NCBI GenBank assembly: GCA_036417435.1
Contig: CM070915.1
Coordinates: forward strand, 79,857,799 to 79,921,798
From: Inia geoffrensis
Lineage: Eukaryota; Chordata; Mammalia; Artiodactyla; Iniidae
Length of the DNA: 64,000 nucleotides
Reading direction: 5' to 3'
The notes under the pieces are model-generated. The model was not told the DNA's origin. It saw only the letters and a program-made list of their open reading frames with translations, and did no database searches. A program made the translations under genes and the position numbers. Below are positions 35,101 through 46,360 of the stretch, piece after piece. The number at the start of each line of letters is the position of its first letter. The first letter of the stretch is position 1.

Positions 35101-37774
35101 GGCATCACTTCAGCCTGTGCCCGACGGGGCTGTGGGTAAAGACAGGGACGTGGGTACAGTCCATCCAACACTGACCACAAACAGTCACAGAGCCATCCAA
35201 TGTATCTGAACAGGCACCGTCCCGCGGGGGCAGTACTTTCAAACTCCCAGTCCGGCCATTTGGAGCTGCACCTTTCAATGCTGCCCCGTCACGCTGCCTT
35301 TGAAGCCACGCTGCCTTTGAAGCGACCGTCCAAAGCCGCCGAGAAAAGGCTTCTGACTCCACGCCTCTGCTGATGAATCAGACCTCGCTCTCAGCAATGC
35401 ACCTCGTGTGTGATGGCCACATAGTCAATGTAAACCGTCTGGGGTACCCTACATTCAGCAGCTAGCGCAGGGGCTCTGCTGTTAGAGTATAGCCAAGAAC
35501 TCGGCCAGACACCACATCTAATCCCTCAGCGGTGGTGAGTGTGTGGGCGGGGAAACAGGCCTCTGACCCTGCACTGCAGGAGTGACCCCGGGCACAGATG
35601 ACCTGGGCACCCACTTCCTCCAACTCAGAGAGGCCCAGCCATTTAACTCGAAGCACTAAGAACGCACTCATGAGGGTGAAGAATGTAGTGTGGGTCGTAC
35701 ATTTCTTTAAAAAAAAAAAAATCCATCAGATGCTGTTTTGTTCTACAACAATAAAACCAGAACTCTTGGAATCGGAAATGAAGAGTCTTAGAAATTCTGT
35801 AGAAATCAAAGGGATGATACCCTGAACTGACAGGAAGGGATCCAGAGATAAACCACGAATTTTAAAAAATAAAATTAATTCCATTGCCAAGGAGAACAAC
35901 CCAACTCAACATGTATAGATGATACCATGTAAGATATTATTTGGAAGAAAATTGATTTCCTTTTGCATCCTTTAAAGAATTTTTATTCGCTTTCAATGCC
36001 ATGGAGCTTCTATAACTTAGGATGTTTCCAAAAGCAGAGATTTGTTTTTGTTGGGTGGATGCACTGTTTGTGATGTCGAGTCACAACTGGTGAGCTCACA
36101 CGGCCCTTATGTGCATCCCCAGGAGCCCAGCAAGGACCTCCCTGGTGTCACCCCATCTCGAAACTCCCACCTTGGCTCTGATGCCAACAGGGTGGGAAAT
36201 GCCTTTGTCCAGAAACCTGGAGACGTTTTCCACATCTGATTTAGTGACACGTCCTTGCTGGCCATCACCCCCTCTGAGGGACAAATAAGCGAATTATAAA
36301 GAACACAATTAAAATTTGTCCTAACACTGAAATAAATTCTTGCTACAATTGGACAAAGTTATTTTATTTGGAAAGGACCAAAAGTTACTGGTGTCCCGTT
36401 TGCTTCTGATAAAGATTCTTAAATATCCAAAAGGGTTAGGAAAGTAGTACTTAGTGGTAATAACTTATTCCCAATAAAAGCGATCTTTGGCCAAGACCCA
36501 AGTAAAAGTTACGTAACCCAAACAAAACTCGTGACAGTTGAGAAGGGCCCACTTTCCTAAAACTCAAATGTCCTCAAGCAGATTTCCTCATAGCTACCTG
36601 ATGGCACATGACTCAGGAAAATACAGAGAAGGAGAGGGACAGAGACACAGACAGAGGAAGGACAGTGTGGATGCTTTCATCATTGCAAGAAAGGCCACCT
36701 GAGTAACAGCTGAACACGTGTCAGCAAATCAGGTCATGTCAGGCAGGCGCCAAGGATCCCAGCCCGACCCACACCTCCCCTCAGGGACTCAGGAGCCACG
36801 AGGAGCTGGCAGAAGCCCTCTGGCATGAAGATGTGGTGTTTCCTCGGGAGGAGCCATGGGGAGGAAGCCTGGGCAACCTCTGTGGGGCCAGCACGTCCCT
36901 CCTGATGGAAGGGAAACTTCCTGAGAGCAGGCTATTGGGGATGGGACACGCCGGCACCTACAGGACACCTGCCCTGTGGCCGCCAGCCTGAGAAGGGGCT
37001 GCAGCCCACGAGCTTCATGAGAAACCCTCAGGGACGCTGTGAAGCAGCCCTTCCTCGATCTGGGGGCTCTGGGGTCACAGCCACGGACAACAGTCTCTCA
37101 CCGTCACCAGGAAGACGGGGCACCAGTGGGGGGGGGGCTCTGAAAGCCCAGGAGAGGAGACCCCGAGTCCGACTCGGGCTGGGCCCCCGGCCTGGCCCCC
37201 GTCCAGGGCAGGAGGCTGCAGACCCCTTGACACCCTAGCCCGGGAGGCGTGTGTCTGTGAAGGAGGCCGAGGGTGACAGGTGGGCTGGCCTGGCCTGTCC
37301 AGCTGAGTCCTTCGGCCAGAGGGCCAGGTCCCCGGATGTGAATGAAGCTGTGACCTGGTCCCCAGGTCAGGGACGGTGAGGATGAGAGACCACGTGGGAT
37401 TTGTCCATAAATGGCCCAGCAGGACCAGGCCTTTCAGAGAGGGATCTCTGACCCTCGGGGCGAGACTGTGGACGCTTCCATGGAAGTTCCCGGGAGGAAT
37501 GGTCAAGCCATTTGCTTGGGCAAGAGATTCCTGGAAAAATAAAATTATCCTGTGAAATCAGAGGACTAGCACGAAATCATGCTGGCTTCAGTTCTGTGTC
37601 CGGACAGAGTGTGGGTGGAGCATCTCAAATAAGAAACTGTTGTAAATAACATACAAGTAACGCGATAAATGATAAAGGTGATAAACATACTATTTAACAG
37701 GAATTCGGAATTAAACTTCTAGAAGAACTCGTATCAACACCGGGGGTTGGCAGAGTCAAAAAAATTAATTTGCT
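35101..37774. other. Unique noncoding DNA
   Basis: It includes an A-run (35708-35720), an AT-rich portion (35690-36020 and 36290-36500) and GC-rich sequence beyond 36980. No gene recognised. Confidence 0.4.
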
Positions 37775-37905
37775 TTCATTGGGCACTTCCTCAGTGCCAG
37801 ACAGTTTTATAAATTTCCCCCCTAATTCCTCTTTCTGGCGGCCGAAGCTGGAGTTTCCGAGGCGGGGCCGTTAGGCAGTGAGGGGCCTCGGTCCACACGC
37901 AGGAC
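37775..37905 (-). mobile_element. MIR SINE fragment (minus strand)
   Basis: 'attgggcacttcctcagtgc' (37778-37797), 'cagacagttttataaa' (37798-37813) and the following 'cctaattcctc' pattern match the reverse-oriented MIR ('attgagcacttactatgtgc...'). Confidence 0.6.
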
Positions 37906-37994
37906 CCAGGACTCGTGCTCCGAGCCCAGCTCACTGTCTCAGAACCGCCTCCAGACGCAAGGAACCCACAAAGGGAGAGGCTGGCTGAGTGAGT

Positions 37995-38290
37995 AGAGCA
38001 GGGGTCACCCGAACGGACGCCCCGAGCCGGGGGGCCCAGGCCTGCCGACGGGCCCGGTGTGTGAGTCCAGGGCTCCTTCCTCACCGGGCCGGACGCGGGG
38101 CTGCTGAACGCGGCACCCCTGCCCCCGGCACCGGCCCTCGGTCCCAGGTCCGCAGGAGCCGGCGGCCGCAGCTGTGCGCCCCCCGCCTCACGCTGCAAGC
38201 AGCATCTCTGGGCCCCGTGCCAGGCTGCAGCCCGAGGGCGAGAGGCACTTCCTCCTCGGGTTCGACCCTGGGAGCCTCCGGGGCTCAGGG
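37995..38290. promoter_or_regulatory. CpG-rich block
   Basis: It is dense in CpG (for example GAACGGACGCCCCGAGCCGG at 38010-38029 and GCCGGCGGCCGC at 38158-38169) with very high GC. It resembles a small CpG island. No exon is assigned. Confidence 0.45.
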
Positions 38291-38819
38291 AGAAGACCGT
38301 GGTCGCCAGCCCCCCGCCCCGGGATACCCCCAGGACGAGCTGCATCTTCTGCCTTCTCCTGAGTTTCGAGCCATACCTAAGCCGGGCCCCGGGGACGCAT
38401 GGATGGGCCTGTCCTCGACCACCCAGGGCTCCTCCGGGTTTGGCCAACGCACACAGTCGGTGAGTCTACCCTGAGCCGTGGGGAGCCGCGGACGTCGGGG
38501 CTGCCCCACTCACCCTTCCACGAGCTCGCAGCGCCCGAACGCTCACGTCTGAAACCTGCACGTCATGTCGTCGTGATGACAAGGAGGCTCAGAGGAGTCA
38601 CTCACGCCGCCTCTGCCTCTCAGGCTGCGGGAGCATTTGCAAGGCTTCAGTCACCAATAGGGCAGGAAGCGCCTTCCTCCAGGGAATGGTCACAAGCAGA
38701 GCCCCGAGGGCCCTTCCTCACCGCCTGCTCGGGCGCAGCCGGGCACCTGCGGGACGGACAGGAAGAGCTCCCCTCCTTCCTCGTGGAAAGCAGCTGAGTC
38801 ACCAGCAACGACAGTAACA
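38291..38819. other. Unique GC-rich noncoding DNA
   Basis: Continuation of the CpG-retaining flank. No gene or repeat recognised. Confidence 0.4.
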
Positions 38820-38965
38820 GTGAGGACCTTACATCGTCTACCGAGCGTCTCGGCTCAGAGCTTTACACGCGGCCTCGTTCAGCTGTTACTAATGCTTTTA
38901 CTGAAGAAATTCTGAATCCTTACCACAGGGGCAGGATCTGCCCCCTTTCACAGATGCCCACCTGC
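38820..38965 (-). mobile_element. MIR SINE fragment (minus strand)
   Basis: 'ctaccgagcgtctcggctca' (38838-38857), 'gagctttacacgcggcctcg' (38858-38877), then 'ttcacagatgcccacctg' (38947-38964) follow the reverse-oriented MIR order ('attgagcgc..', 'gctttacatgc', 'tttacagatgagg'). Confidence 0.55.
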
Positions 38966-39985
38966 CCTGCCTTTAGTGAGTTGCCAGCTGCCCGCACTCG
39001 TGGCTTGTTGCTGACAAAGCCATGGCGTGAAGCCCCTGCCTCCACTCCCCTGAGGGCAGGCCCCCGTTGTCCACTGGGCCCGGCAGGACGCGGTTCTGAG
39101 AGCAGAACCTATGAGAAAAGACGCTGTAGTCAATGCTTCTCTTAGGCAGGATGTGAAGTTGTTACTATTTGATCTAATCTCCCACTACTTCCATTAAACT
39201 TTGTTATTTTCTGATCGGTGGTTTCTGATCTTTCTGCACCAGGCAGAATTAGTAATTCACTGGGCTTGAAGCAGTAGGACAGCCTCGGTGTCTCCCTGGC
39301 ACAGTGATAAGATGGCATAACTAAGAATGGAATGCCCATCCCACCATAACTCATGTTCTAGTGTATGTATTTTCAATTTTTCTCCCAACTTTCTCCAACA
39401 TCCAGGTACCTGAGCTGAGTCCCACCCGGCTCCCACCTTATCCAAGAGCGTCGGGAAAACCTCCGCGGTGAGGAGTTAATGGGGAGAGGCGGATCCCACG
39501 CCCTGCGTTGTCCTCTTACGTTATCCTCAGTTGTCCGTTCCCCCTTGTCTGGCCCTGCTCGCCGGTCAGCCTCAAACCCCCGGTTCCCAAGCTCAGGGCC
39601 AGCCAGCCCAGGGACTTCTCCCACCACACAGTCCAGTTGAGCATGGAAGGAAGGATTAGCACTTTTGTTTATATTTCTTTTTATTGAGCAAGATGAGGAA
39701 AGAGAGTTTTCTTAATATCTACTAGGTGGTTGAGTGTAGGACACATATAACATATTATGCTTCGGAAGAAAGATTCACACAATAATGACAGTAGGAGACA
39801 TGTCCTGAGGCTTCGGTGTGGGTGATGCCTTGACCCCTCACGGCAGCCCTGCCGACAGGTCCCCATGCACCTCGCCAAGCAACACTGCAAAGGCTGCGAA
39901 AATGAAACTGCCATTGGAGCCTCAGTCCGCAAGAGTAGTGTAAGACTCTGTGGCAAGCCCAAAAGCACAATTGTCTGCTGAAACT
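38966..39985. other. Noncoding DNA upstream of LINE-1
   Basis: No gene. The part from about 39680 could be decayed LINE-1 5' UTR, but I cannot recognise it with confidence. Confidence 0.35.
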
Positions 39986-40241
39986 AAGGCCTAAATGGTG
40001 CCCAGAGACTCCTTGTGTAACAGACCAAACATCTGGGATGCAACTGCAACTCACCTGTCACATCAAGAACCAGGAAAACACAACTTGGAGGGGAAAAGCC
40101 GGTGGACGATGCTAACCAAGAGATTAATCAGAAAACAGAATCATCTGACGACGGCTGTAAAGCAGTCATCAAAAGATTTCAACAATGAATTACAAAGTCT
40201 CCTGAAACAACTGAAAAAACAAATCTCGGAAAAGAAAAAAG

Positions 40242-40261
40242 GTTATAAAAAAGAACCAAAT
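40242..40261. repeat. Left target-site duplication of SINE in LINE-1
   Basis: GTTATAAAAAAGAA at 40242-40255 is repeated at 40606-40619 after the SINE tail. The flanking 'caaatgg' also recurs, offset by four bases, so the original duplication was probably about 20 bases with a later indel. Confidence 0.75.
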
Positions 40262-40605
40262 GGAATTCCCTGGTGGCGCAGTGGTTAAGAATCTGCCTGC
40301 CAATGCAGGGGACATGGGTTCAATCCCTGGTCTGGGAAGATCCCACATGCCACAGAGCAACTAAGCCCGTGCGCCACAACTACTGAGCCCACATGCTGCA
40401 ACTACTGAAGCCTGCGCACCTAGAGCCTGTGCTCCGCAACAAGAGAAGCCACCACCATGAGAAGCCCATGCACCACAACGAAGAGTAGCCCCCGCTCACC
40501 ACAACTAGAGAAAGCCCGCCTGCAGCAGTGAAGACCCAACACAGCCAAAAAATTAAAAAATTAAGAAATTAAAACAAAACAAAACCAAAAAAACCTGATA
40601 ATTCA
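40262..40605 (+). mobile_element. CHR-2-type tRNA-derived SINE
   Basis: It starts at 'ggaattccctggtggcgcag' (40261-40280), with an A-box-like TGGCGCAGTGG (40271-40281) and a B-box GGTTCAATCCC (40317-40327, close to the canonical GGTTCGAATCC). It continues with the longer 'gccacaactactgagcccac' body (40373-40392) and ends in an A-rich tail (about 40540-40600). It is more diverged than the SINE at 18774 and belongs to the longer, CA-rich CHR subfamily shared among Cetartiodactyla. It is inserted in the dead LINE-1 ORF1 in the same orientation. Confidence 0.9.
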
Positions 40606-41599
40606 GTTATAAAAAAGAAAAAAACAAATGGAAATGATACAGCTGAAAAAACAGAATAATAGAAATGAAAATTAGCTTGATGGGCTCAATAGTAAAGCAG
40701 GGATAAAGAGGATTGAATCAGTGAACTTTAGGACAGAACAATAGAATTCACCCAAAATGAACAATAGAGAAAAAACAGATTTAAAAACAAAGAATGAACA
40801 GAGCCTCAAGGTCCTGTGAGACAAAAGACCCAGCATTCATATCAACAAAGTCCCACAGGAAAAACGATGGGGAGGGAGGGAGGTGGCTGAAGAATATTTA
40901 AAGAAATAATAACTGAAAACTTCACAAATCTGTCAAAGAACACAAGCCTACAGATCCAAAAAAGCTGAACAAACCTCAAATCATATTTTTAAAGGGCAAA
41001 AGAAAAGAACTGTCAGCCATTAAATCTGCACCCAGCAAAATTTTCCTTCAGGAATGGAAGAGAAATAAAAACAAATATAGGAAAATTAAATAATTTGTCA
41101 TTAACAGGCCTACCCTTAAAAACTGGCTAAAGAAGGTACTTCACACAGATAGGAAATGACAGAAGAAAGGATCAGGAAGCAAGAAGGAGCAACAGAAAGA
41201 GTAGAAATGGGTACATACAACAGATTATCCTTTTCCTAATGAGTTTTATAAATGATGTTTGATAAGAAAACAGAAATCATAACACGTTCTGAGTCATAAG
41301 AAAACAATATTTAAAATCAAGGAAGGAAAAAGGGACTAAATGGAAGTGATGTTTCCGCTACTGAAAATGGTAAAATATTGATACCAGTCAACCACTGTAA
41401 GTCACATATGTGTATTTGAATACCCAGAACAACCACTACAAAAACTATACACAGAGGCACAGTAAAATAATAAAGATAAATCAAGCTTGGATCCTACAAT
41501 AGTGCTAATGTACCAGAAAAAAAAGGAAGAAAGAAACAGAGGATCAAGAGTTGGAGAAAACAAATAATAAAATGGTCCTTTTAAGCACTTACATACCAA

Positions 41600-42515
41600 T
41601 AACCACCTTAAATGTAAATTGTTCAAATACGCTAATCAAAAGATATAGATTAGCAGACAGGAAAAATAAACGTGCTCCAACTGTACGTTGGTTAACAAAA
41701 AACCTCTCTTATTTAATGACATAGGCAGGTTGAAAGCAAAAACTATCAAAATAGACATATAAACATTATTTTTTTTAAAAAAAAAGCAGTAGTAGCTCTA
41801 TTAATATCTGGTAATGTAGACTTCAGAGCAAAGGAAGTTACTAGAGACAAAGACACTATATATTGATAAGAAGATCAATCTACCAGGAAAAAATAATAAT
41901 ACTAATTACATTTGCAGCAAACAACAGTTGATAGAACTGAAGGGGGAAATGCACTAATCCAGAGACACGGTTGACAGTTTCAGCAGATGGTAGTAACACG
42001 GCAGAAATTCTGAAAGGATATACAGGATCTGATCAATAAAGTCTACCATGATCTAACTGACTTCTATAGAACAAACTATATAACAACAGTGAATACAAAT
42101 TTTTATATGTACATGGAACATTCACCAAGATAATCCATATGTTGGGGAAAAAAAATCAAATTTAAAACTAAAATCATACAGAGTCTATTCTTTCACCTCA
42201 GTAGAAACAAACTAGAAATCAATAACACAAAGACAACAGGGAAATCTCAAAAAAAAAAAAACTTCTAAATAATCCATGGGTCAAAACAAGTCTTAAAGGA
42301 AATTATTTTTAAAAACGTAGAACAGAATGAAAACAAAAACACAATATTTCAAAATAGTAGGATGCAGTTAAAGCAGTGATGAGAGGGAAATATATAGCAC
42401 TAAATACTTACATTAGAAACCAGAAAATGCCTAAGTTTCTACGTCAAGAAACTAGGGAAAGAGAAGAAAGAAAGAAAGAAAGAGAGCAAGAGAGAGAGAG
42501 AAGGAAGGAAGGAAA

Positions 42516-42590
<75 letters not shown>

Positions 42591-42594
42591 AGGA

Positions 42595-42642
<48 letters not shown>

Positions 42643-42644
42643 AA

Positions 42645-42692
<48 letters not shown>

Positions 42693-45200
42693 AAAAGAAA
42701 AAAGAAAGAAAGAAAAGAAAGGAAGGAAGGAGGAAGAGGAAGGAAATAATATAAAAACAGAAATCAATGAAATTGAAAATAGGAAAACACAGAGAAAATC
42801 AATGAAACAAAAAGTTAGTTTGATGAAAAAAAACTAATAAAACTGACAAACCTATAGCAAGACTGACAAAAATAGAGTGAAGACACAAATCACAAACAGG
42901 GGATATTAATACAGATCCTGTTGTCATTTAAAAGATAATAAGGGAATACTGTTAAACAAATTTATATAAATAAACTCTATGACTTAGAAGAAATAGACCT
43001 TGAAAACTATAAACCACCGAAAGTCATCCAAGACAAAATAGGCAATCTGAATAATCTTATAACCATTAAAGACTGAATTCACAATTAAAAAGCTGCACCC
43101 CCCCACACACACACAAAAAGCAATCTTCCTCACAAATGGTTTCACTAGGAGGAATTCTACCAAACACCTAAAGAAAAATTAAAACTAATCGTACACAATC
43201 TCTTCCAGACAATGAAAAAGGAAGAAACACTTCCCAACTCATTTTCTGATACCAGTATTATCCTGAAACCAAAACTAGACAAAAACAGTGAAAATAAAAT
43301 AAGACTATAGATCAGTATATCTAATGAACTTAGACACAAAAAAATCCTCACTGAAATATCAGCAAATTAAATCCAATAATGTATAGAAAGAATGATACAA
43401 AGTGACCAAGTGGGATCATTCCAAGTACGCAAGGCTAGTCAGTATTTGAAAATCAATCAATATATTCTACCATATCAATAAGCAAAAGAAAAACAATCAT
43501 ATTACTTGATGCAGAGAAAGCATTCGATAAAACATTACACTCATTTACGATAAAAATAGAGGGAAATTAGAAATGGAAGTTATCTCAACATGATAAAGAG
43601 CATCTAGCATCCACAGCTAACATTCTTAATGATGAAAGAATGAATGTTTTCCCACTAAAATCAGGACTAAGGCAAGGCTCTACCACTTGCATTCAGCATA
43701 GCACTGGAAGTTCTGCCACTGCAATAGCAAGAAAAATAAAAGATATACATATTAGGAAGGAACAGTTAAACTGTACTTGTATATGACGTGGCTGTCTATT
43801 GTAGAAATCCAAGAGAATCTAGAAAAAAATTCCTAGAAGTAAAAAATAAGTTCGGCAAGGTCACAGGATACAAGATCAGCCCACAAAAAGCAATCACAGT
43901 TCTACATAGTAACAATGAACATTAATTAACTAAATTTAAAACAAATTACCATTTGTAATCACTGCAAAGAAAATCCAATACTTAGATATATACTTAACAA
44001 AACGTGTACAGAAAGGGTATGCTAAAAATTACAAATGCTAATGAAACCAATAAAAGAAGACATAAATAAATGGAGAGACATACCATGTTCATGGATTGGA
44101 AAATTCAACATAGTAAAGATGTCAAGTCCCCAAATGAGTCCATAGGTTTAACGCAATTCCTATCCAAATCTAGCAAGACTATTTGTAGATAGACAACCTT
44201 ATTCTGAAATTGTTATAGAAAGGCGCAGGCAAAGGTAAAATCATCTTAAAAAAGAAGAATAAGAAGGGAGGAAGCACTTTATCTGACATCAGGTCTTATA
44301 ACACAGCTACAGAAATCACAGTGTGGTATTGGCAGAGGGAAAGACGCATGGATCAATGGAACAGAAGAGAGAGCACAGAAATAGAGCCAGATAAATATTC
44401 TCAGCTGAGTTTTGACAAAGGTGCAAAAGTAATTCAATGAAGGAAAGCTGGCCTTCTCAAGAAGTGGTACTGATGAAACTGGACAGGAGGGGAGGGGACT
44501 CTTATACAGAAGTTAACTCAAACTCGATCATAGACCTAAGTGTAAAAGGCACAGCTATAAAACTTTCATAAAAAGACATAGGAGAAAATCTTCAGGATCT
44601 AAGGTTAGGCAACGAGTTCTTAGACTTGACACCAAAAGCACTGCCATAAAAGGAAGATTTGGTACACTGGACCTCATCAAAATTAAAAATTTTTGCTCTG
44701 TGAAAGTCCATGTGAAGAGGATGGAAAGCTGAGCTACACATGGGGCTGAGGCATTGGCAAATCCGGCATGTGACAAAGGATCAGTATCTAGAATATGGAA
44801 AGAATTTTCAAAACCTAACAGGAAAAAAATAACAATGCAATTAGAAAATGAGCACAAAGTATAGAAACGTTTCACTGAAGAGCATATACACATGGCAAAC
44901 AAGCACATGAAAAGATAGTCAACATCACTAACCGTTAGGGAAATGAACACTTAAACCACAGTGATGTCACGCACACTTACCAGAACGCTAAAATGTTGGC
45001 CAGGGTGTGGAGAAACTCAGAGTCATTCATACATTGCTGGCAGGAATGTAAAATGGTACAACCAGTCTTGAGAACAATTTGGCAGTTTCTTATGAAATTA
45101 AGCATTGAACTACCATACAAGTCATCAGCGGTCCCTTTGGACATTTTTACCAGAGAAATGAAAACTTATGTTCACACAAAAACCTGTACAGAAATATTAC
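41600..45200 (+). pseudogene. LINE-1 ORF2 remnant (endonuclease-reverse transcriptase)
   Basis: ORF2 encodes the endonuclease and reverse transcriptase that nick DNA and copy LINE-1 RNA at the target. The N-terminal part is seen at 41596-41660 ('aataaccaccttaaatgtaa', reading T-L-N-V-N). A fingers/palm segment is seen at 43380-43540, including 'gatgcagagaaagcattcga' (D-A-E-K-A-F-D, 43509-43528). The catalytic F/Y-A-D-D box expected near 43775-43795 is lost: the bases read 'gtatatgacgtggctgtcta'. The C-terminal part is visible at 44040-45060. Frameshifts and stops are frequent. No active enzyme is possible from this copy. Confidence 0.8.
42456..42745 (+). repeat. (GAAA)n microsatellite inside LINE-1 ORF2
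   Basis: About 285 bases of pure purine, mostly GAAA repeats, with GA interruptions (42573-42590) and GGAA ends (42500-42515, 42718-42742). The flanks are LINE-1: 'cgtcaagaaactagggaaa' (42442-42460) before and 'gaaggaaataatataaaaac' (42739-42758) after. The six-frame products are Lys/Glu-rich on plus and Phe/Leu/Ser-rich on minus. These are artefacts, not proteins. Confidence 0.95.
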
Positions 45201-45773
45201 ACCAGTTTTATTTGTAATAGCCCAAAACTGGAATCAGCCCAGATGTCCTTCAGCAGGTGAAGGGATAAAAAACTGCAGAACAGTCATACCATGGAATATT
45301 CTTCAGCAATAAAAAAGGAACAAACTATTGATACATGTAACAACTTGGATGAATCTCCAAGGAATTATACTGAGTGAGAGAAGCAATCCCAAAAAGATCA
45401 TACATATGGCAGAATTTTAGAAATAGAGATCAGATTAGTGGTTGCCAAAGATTGGGACAGGAGGAGGGGGAGGGCAGGGAGAGAGGGAGGGGGCCCTGTG
45501 TTGATGGAACTGTTTTAGCGCCCGGACTGCAGCGGTGTCCACAGGACCCACACACGGGATAAAACTCCGTGTAGCACAAAGAAACACACGCTGAGTGCAA
45601 GTCACAGGAGTGCAGTAAGTGAGTTGTGTCGATATCAATGTCCGAGCTGAGTATCCTTCTGTAGTTGTGCAAAATGTTACCGTTGGGGGAAACTGGGTAA
45701 AGAGTACATGGCCTCCCTCAGCTTTGCGTGAGTCTGCAACCATCTTAATAAAAACTTCAATTAAAGAAAAAAA

Positions 45774-46239
45774 GCTGTGGCCGTGAGAGTGTCCGTCCTG
45801 AGCGTTTGGCCTCGACGGGCACACACACACACGGACACCGCACACACAGGTCCCTCCTGGCCCGAGTGCACAGCAGGAGGGTGTGACAAGCGTGATCAGG
45901 CAGCTCCATGGGCTCCGTGAGGACCTCCAGCCCATCACACAGACAAGGTTATGCTTACGGTGAACTGGTCCCGGCTCTAAGAATCAGGATGCACGGTCTG
46001 ATGACGGGTTTGATGATGGAACAAACCGTTTGAAATCAAGGAGCTCCTAGAAAATGCAAGATGGGTGTTTGGAATGGATTTTGAAGAAATCTCTTCAAGG
46101 ACAAAGGTCAAAATGTCTTCTCAAGTCCCGTGTCGGTAATAGTCAAGAAGTAAAAAGACAGGAACACAAAATAGAATTGCAGGATAAAAGTCTCCCTGCA
46201 AGCCTTTGTGTGGTAACCCTGGTTAACAGGCATTGATAT
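45774..46239. other. Unique noncoding DNA after LINE-1
   Basis: A short CA run (45820-45833). No gene or repeat recognised. Confidence 0.4.
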
Positions 46240-46360
46240 AGGCCCTCACATGCATCACCTAGTTTAACGTCTACTGGCCTGGAGAAGCAGATTTTGTTAT
46301 CCCACATCAGAGATGAGCAAACTGAGGCTGGAGTAGGTAAGTAACCGAGGGGCCAGGCTG
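46240..46360 (-). mobile_element. MIR SINE fragment (minus strand)
   Basis: 'ggccctcacatgcatcacct' (46241-46260), 'gttatcccacatcagagatg' (46296-46315), 'agcaaactgaggctggagta' (46316-46335) and 'ggtaagtaac' (46336-46345) reproduce the reverse-oriented MIR core, which ends in gagg-aaactgaggc...gttaagtaac. Confidence 0.75.

Larger units (their letters stand above)
40050..41070 (+). pseudogene. LINE-1 ORF1 remnant
   Basis: ORF1 encodes the RNA-binding, nucleic-acid-chaperone protein of LINE-1. Recognisable parts are 'gatgggctcaatagtaaagc' (40679-40698), the 'gaatatttaaagaaataata' segment (40892-40911) that corresponds to the conserved central domain, and 'ctgcacccagcaaaattttc' (41027-41046) near the C-terminus. 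The frame is destroyed by many stops and by insertion of a SINE at 40262. No product is expected. Confidence 0.7.
39990..45773 (+). mobile_element. Near-full-length but dead LINE-1 (L1M-type)
   Basis: A LINE-1 lies in the plus orientation, with an ORF1-like region (~40050-41070), a short inter-ORF region, an ORF2-like region (~41600-45200) and a 3' end finishing in 'cttcaattaaagaaaaaaa' (45755-45773). A SINE (40262-40605) and a GAAA microsatellite (42456-42745) interrupt it. Neither reading frame survives: stops and frameshifts occur throughout, and the longest open stretch is in the microsatellite. The age looks much greater than that of the SINE at 18774. The 5' boundary is uncertain by some hundreds of bases. 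Confidence 0.85.

Noticed and set aside
40262..40340. tRNA gene with near-canonical B box
   Set aside because: Same reason: it is the head of a CHR-type SINE inserted in LINE-1.
42376..42837. Lys/Glu/Arg-rich 153-codon frame and its Phe/Leu/Ser mirror
   Set aside because: Translation of the GAAA microsatellite embedded in LINE-1.
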